Part shown: positions 60,683 through 64,000 of the stretch, in pieces
Position numbering within the stretch: position 1 is the first letter of the stretch
Layout: each line of letters begins with the position of its first letter
Origin: Chloroflexota bacterium
GTDB taxonomy: Bacteria; Chloroflexota; Anaerolineae; Anaerolineales; UBA11579
DNA: 64,000 bases
Assembly: GCA_013112575.1 (NCBI GenBank)
Contig: JABFGG010000001.1
Location: 558,001-622,000, forward strand
Direction of reading: 5' to 3'
Notes under the pieces: model-generated
Told to the model about the DNA's origin: nothing
Database searches by the model: none
What the model saw: only the letters and a program-made list of their open reading frames with translations
Position numbers and translations under genes: made by a program

Positions 60683-62857
60683 ATGGACCTCCTGGCAGGA
60701 TTAAACTCCCAACAACAACAGGCGCTCAGCGCGGGCCTAGGACCGGTGCTGGTGCTGGCCGGACCTGGCTCGGGCAAGACGCGTGTGCTCACACACCGCA
60801 TCGCTTATCTCGTCGGGCACCTGGCGGTGCGACCCTACAACATCCTGGCGGTGACCTTTACCAACAAGGCAGCCCGCGAGATGGAAAGCCGCGTTGAGGA
60901 GCTGCTAGGCTCGCGGCCCAATGGTTTATGGCTGGGCACCTTCCACAGCGTGTGTGCCCGCATCCTGCGGCGTGAGGCCGACAAGCTGCCCTTCGATAAC
61001 AACTTTGTGATCTTTGACGATGACGACCAGCGCGGCCTGGTCAAACGTGCCATCCGCGACCTGGATCTGGACGAAAAACAATACCGCCCCCACACCGTAC
61101 ACAACAGCATCTCGCGCGCCAAGAACGAACTGATTCTGGCCGACGACTTCCCGGTGCAGACCTATCGCGATGAGGTCGTGCAGCGCGTGTTTGCACGTTA
61201 CCAGGAATTGCTGTTGACCAGCAACGCCGTGGACTTCGATGACCTGCTGCTGTGGACGGCCATGCTGTTGGAAGAGAACGAGGAAGTACGCCAGAAATAC
61301 GCGCGGCGATTCGAGCACGTGCTGGTGGACGAATTCCAGGACACCAACATGGCGCAGTACACGCTGCTCAAGCACCTGGCTTCCTTCCATAACAACATCT
61401 TCGTGGTGGGTGACGTGGACCAGTCCATCTATCGCTGGCGCGGGGCCGATTACCGCAACGTGATCCGTTTTGAGAACGACTACCCCGACGCGCAAGTGAT
61501 CCTTCTGGAGCAGAACTACCGCTCGACGCAGACCATCCTGGACGCGGCTATGGCAGTGATCGACCGCAACCCTAACCGCACGGCCAAGAGCCTGTTCACC
61601 GACCGGGCCGGGGGTGAGAAGATCGAATTGCAGGAACTGTTCGACGGGCGTGAAGAGGGCACCTTTATCGTCAATACGATTGCCACCAATGTGCAGTTGG
61701 AAGGACGCGAGCCGGGCGAGTACGCCGTGATGTACCGCACCAATGCCCAGTCGCGCCAGATCGAAGAGGCCTTTTTGCAGGCCAACCTGCCCTACAAGCT
61801 GGTGGGCGCGCAGCGCTTTTATGGCCGCCGAGAGGTCAAGGACGTGCTGGCCTACTTGCGGCTGGTGCACAATCCCAACGACGAAGCCAGCCTGGGGCGT
61901 GTGATCAACACCCCCACGCGGCGCATCGGGGCCAAGACACAAGCCGCCCTGCGCACGCTGGCCGTCAACGAGAACATCAGCATGGGCACGGCTTTGCTCA
62001 ATTTAGCGAAGGGCGACAAGAGCGATTACATCGGGGCTTTCAGTAAAGGGGCGGGCCAGGCGCTGGCCGTTTTCGGACAGATGCTGGCGGGCTGGCGCGA
62101 GAAGGTCGTGGAAGTGTCCCCGCTGAAACTGATGGATGCCATCCTAAGCGACATCGATTATCAACACTACCTCGACGACGGCACCGAAGAGGGTGTGGAC
62201 CGTTGGGAGAACGTGCTGGAATTGCGACGGCTGGCAGCAGAATACAACGAGCGCGGCCTTGGTGAATTTTTGGAAGAATTGGCATTGGTATCCGACCAGG
62301 ATACGGTGGATGCTGACGCCAACGTGCCCACGTTGCTGACCCTGCATGCCGCCAAGGGGCTGGAGTTCCCGGTGGTGATCATCACCGGCCTGGAAGACGG
62401 CACACTGCCCCACATCCGCTCCTTTGATGACCCCGAGGGTATGGCCGAGGAACGCCGCCTGTTCTACGTGGGCATCACGCGGGCCAAAGACAAACTCTAC
62501 ATGACCCATGCCCAAAACCGCAGTTCTTACGGCTACCAGGAACCGACCGATCCCTCGCGCTTTCTGGAAGATATTCCCGATGAATTGGTGGAGGGGGGCA
62601 ACGCGGCGCGCGTGACGGGGCGGCCCAAGGTCAGCGAGCAGGCCTATGATTGGGATTCACCCGCTTACCAGTCTGCCGAGATATTGCAACCCAGCTACAA
62701 GGCCGGGATGCGCGTGCTGCACCCAACCTGGGACGAGGGCATGGTGCTCAACAGCCGCATCGAAGATGGGGATGAGGTGGTGGACGTGTTCTTCAAAGAC
62801 CTCGGCCAAAAAACATTGATTGCTTCTTTAGCACAGTTGGAGATAATTGACGCGTAA
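60683..62857 (+). CDS. pcrA: UvrD/PcrA-type superfamily 1 DNA helicase
   Basis: A 724-aa 3'-5' DNA helicase used in repair and replication. Motifs in order: Q-motif LNSQQQQALS, Walker A GPGSGKTRVL, motif Ia TFTNKAAREM, Walker B LVDEFQDTN, GDVDQSIYRWRGADYRN, NYRSTQTIL, TLHAAKGLEFPVVIITGLEDGTLPH and ERRLFYVGITRAKDKLY. The C-terminal Tudor-like segment (VLHPTWDEGMVLNSRIEDGDEVVDVFF) is typical of PcrA. It has its own leaderless-type promoter. Confidence 0.95.
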   Translation: MDLLAGLNSQQQQALSAGLGPVLVLAGPGSGKTRVLTHRIAYLVGHLAVRPYNILAVTFTNKAAREMESRVEELLGSRPNGLWLGTFHSVCARILRREADKLPFDNNFVIFDDDDQRGLVKRAIRDLDLDEKQYRPHTVHNSISRAKNELILADDFPVQTYRDEVVQRVFARYQELLLTSNAVDFDDLLLWTAMLLEENEEVRQKYARRFEHVLVDEFQDTNMAQYTLLKHLASFHNNIFVVGDVDQSIYRWRGADYRNVIRFENDYPDAQVILLEQNYRSTQTILDAAMAVIDRNPNRTAKSLFTDRAGGEKIELQELFDGREEGTFIVNTIATNVQLEGREPGEYAVMYRTNAQSRQIEEAFLQANLPYKLVGAQRFYGRREVKDVLAYLRLVHNPNDEASLGRVINTPTRRIGAKTQAALRTLAVNENISMGTALLNLAKGDKSDYIGAFSKGAGQALAVFGQMLAGWREKVVEVSPLKLMDAILSDIDYQHYLDDGTEEGVDRWENVLELRRLAAEYNERGLGEFLEELALVSDQDTVDADANVPTLLTLHAAKGLEFPVVIITGLEDGTLPHIRSFDDPEGMAEERRLFYVGITRAKDKLYMTHAQNRSSYGYQEPTDPSRFLEDIPDELVEGGNAARVTGRPKVSEQAYDWDSPAYQSAEILQPSYKAGMRVLHPTWDEGMVLNSRIEDGDEVVDVFFKDLGQKTLIASLAQLEIIDA

Positions 62858-62898
62858 TTGTGCATCTTATCTCATGATTTAGCGGGAGAGATGATTTG

Positions 62899-63405
62899 AT
62901 GGAAGAAAAAAGATTGTATCAACATGCTATTGCCCCTAGAGTAACTGTAATAATCATTGCAGTCATCATGATCGGTCTAAGTCTTTTCCTTTTTCGGTTT
63001 GCGTTTCTAATACTATTTCGTTTCGGATCCGGTGGAAATTTGTCGTTTAACGCTCTCCTTTACAGTCTAATTTTAATAGCTGGGGCGCTTATTCTTCCGA
63101 GTATTTGGATGAACTGGTGGCAAAGTTTCGAGATAGATGAAAACGGCATTACTTTTTCCGTTTTCCTTTTATGGAAAAAATTCGTTCCCTGGAAATCAGT
63201 GATTGGTATCAAAAAACGCCGTCAGTTCATTGCAACCAAATACAACAAGATGTATGTCGTGTTCGCTGAACAGATTACCCCGGCACACCTGATCCTGGGA
63301 TTACTATATGGAGGGAAACTGAAGCCGGGATTTGTAATACAGATCGGCCCACAGGAATTTGAGGAAGCTATCAAAGAAATATCTGCCAGGACAGCAATCC
63401 TCTAA
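62899..63405 (+). CDS. Two-helix membrane protein with PH-like domain
   Basis: 168 aa from ATG 62899, with GGGAGAG upstream; a TTG just before it is less likely. Two membrane helices (about 13-40 and 51-72) precede a soluble beta-rich part (MNWWQSFEIDENGITFSVFLLWKKFVPWKSV) that has the outline of bacterial PH-like domains. No further function can be read. Confidence 0.75.
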   Translation: MEEKRLYQHAIAPRVTVIIIAVIMIGLSLFLFRFAFLILFRFGSGGNLSFNALLYSLILIAGALILPSIWMNWWQSFEIDENGITFSVFLLWKKFVPWKSVIGIKKRRQFIATKYNKMYVVFAEQITPAHLILGLLYGGKLKPGFVIQIGPQEFEEAIKEISARTAIL

Positions 63406-63470
63406 GCTATGCTCAAACGCTGCAAAAAAAGCCCAAGCACAACATACAACAAATGAGGGATAATTAAGCC

Positions 63471-64000
63471 ATGCGAATATTCCTCACTGGCGGGGCAGGC
63501 TACATCGGCTCTGCCGTCACCCAAACATTAATTGAAGCTGGCCACGAGGTCACGGTGTACGACTCGCTGGTCAAGGGCTATCGTGCCGCGATCCCCTCGG
63601 AGGCTGAGTTCGTGCAGGCTGACCTGGCCGACAAAGAAGCTTTGACCGCGGCGCTGACCGCCAAAGACTATGATGCCGTGATGCACTTTGCAGCTTTCAT
63701 TGAAGCGGGCGAGAGCATGCAAAAGCCCGGCTTGTATTTCGAGAACAATGTTAGCCATTCGATCCAGTTGATCGAGGCCGCCTGCCAGGCAGGTATCCAA
63801 CGCTTTGTGATGTCTTCTACAGCAGCGGTGTACCAGAGCAGCGATGAGCCATTGAGCGAGGATTCGCCGTTGGGGCCGACCAATACCTATGGGGCCACCA
63901 AATTGATGATCGAGCAGAGCCTGAACTGGTTTGGGCAGATCCACGGGCTGCGCTTTGCGGCCTTGCGTTACTTCAACGCAGCAGGGGCGTTGCCGAGGCG
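63471..64000 (+). CDS. galE: UDP-glucose 4-epimerase (N-terminal part, truncated by window edge)
   Basis: The frame runs from ATG 63471 to the window edge (about 176 residues). It has the Rossmann glycine motif TGGAGYIGSAVTQTL, the Asp/coenzyme strand VTVYDSLVKG, MHFAAFIEAGES, SSTAAVY with the catalytic Ser, and the YxxxK pair in NTYGATKLMIEQ. These are the marks of GalE, which interconverts UDP-glucose and UDP-galactose. A GAGGG site precedes the ATG. The rest is outside the window. Confidence 0.93.
   Translation, partial: MRIFLTGGAGYIGSAVTQTLIEAGHEVTVYDSLVKGYRAAIPSEAEFVQADLADKEALTAALTAKDYDAVMHFAAFIEAGESMQKPGLYFENNVSHSIQLIEAACQAGIQRFVMSSTAAVYQSSDEPLSEDSPLGPTNTYGATKLMIEQSLNWFGQIHGLRFAALRYFNAAGALPR

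Overview
The window reads as chromosomal DNA of a Chloroflexota bacterium, most likely class Anaerolineae. This is inferred from gene content, not from a marker gene. The evidence is: many lipoproteins with Thr/Pro-rich linkers after the lipobox, NBR1-type Ig and CARDB domains, a BTAD-type transcriptional activator with a small partner ORF, an F420-type luciferase-like oxidoreductase, a DUF3159 protein, and starts that sit directly on a -10 box (leaderless). Most housekeeping genes are GC-rich by eye. Two blocks are clearly AT-richer (about 5.2-7.7 kb and 34.3-37.2 kb) and look acquired.

Layout. 0-5.2 kb: the end of an ABC-type membrane protein with its TetR repressor and a 34-bp perfect operator palindrome; a second TetR regulator that shares a dyad operator with an alpha/beta hydrolase gene; a lipoprotein and three membrane proteins. 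5.2-16.8 kb: an AT-rich patch with an IS110-like remnant, a lipoprotein gene carrying a G10 tract, and a 10-kb RHS/YD-repeat giant whose C-terminal tip carries an HELGH zinc-protease motif. 17.0-21.0 kb: an integrated element with a filamentous-phage-type replication initiator (gpII/CRI family), a 49-aa ORF and a serine recombinase. 21.0-24.2 kb: a T-box leader followed by an aldo/keto reductase and threonyl-tRNA synthetase. 24.3-33.9 kb: a lipoprotein with NBR1-Ig and CARDB domains, a zinc alcohol dehydrogenase, an alpha/beta hydrolase, a DUF418 membrane protein, a second lipoprotein, a GAF-GAF-GGDEF cyclase and an M42 peptidase. 34.3-37.2 kb: an MmeI-like type IIL restriction-modification gene split by one extra base in a G8 tract. 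37.2-45.7 kb: VOC protein, LLM oxidoreductase, M19 dipeptidase, a ferredoxin-NADP reductase-like flavoprotein, DNA polymerase III delta-prime and a GltD-like protein. 45.9-52.0 kb: a BTAD activator with an extra C-terminal HTH, followed by a small ORF and two secreted or anchored proteins with short peptide repeats. 52.1-55.0 kb: an ECF sigma factor, SRPBCC protein, DUF6855-like protein operon and a DUF4349 lipoprotein. 55.4-60.6 kb: two large surface proteins (one with LysM) and a tandem pair of small paralogous membrane-anchored proteins. 60.7-64.0 kb: UvrD/PcrA helicase, a PH-like membrane protein and the start of GalE.

The most distinctive signals are: (1) the RHS protein with an AT-rich metalloprotease tip and an adjacent AT-rich lipoprotein gene; (2) long G/C homopolymers in or near genes, one of which exactly explains the frameshift in the restriction-modification gene and suggests phase variation; (3) the phage-type Rep plus serine recombinase element; (4) two families of dispersed hairpin elements in the spacers; and (5) a cluster of apparently leaderless promoters.
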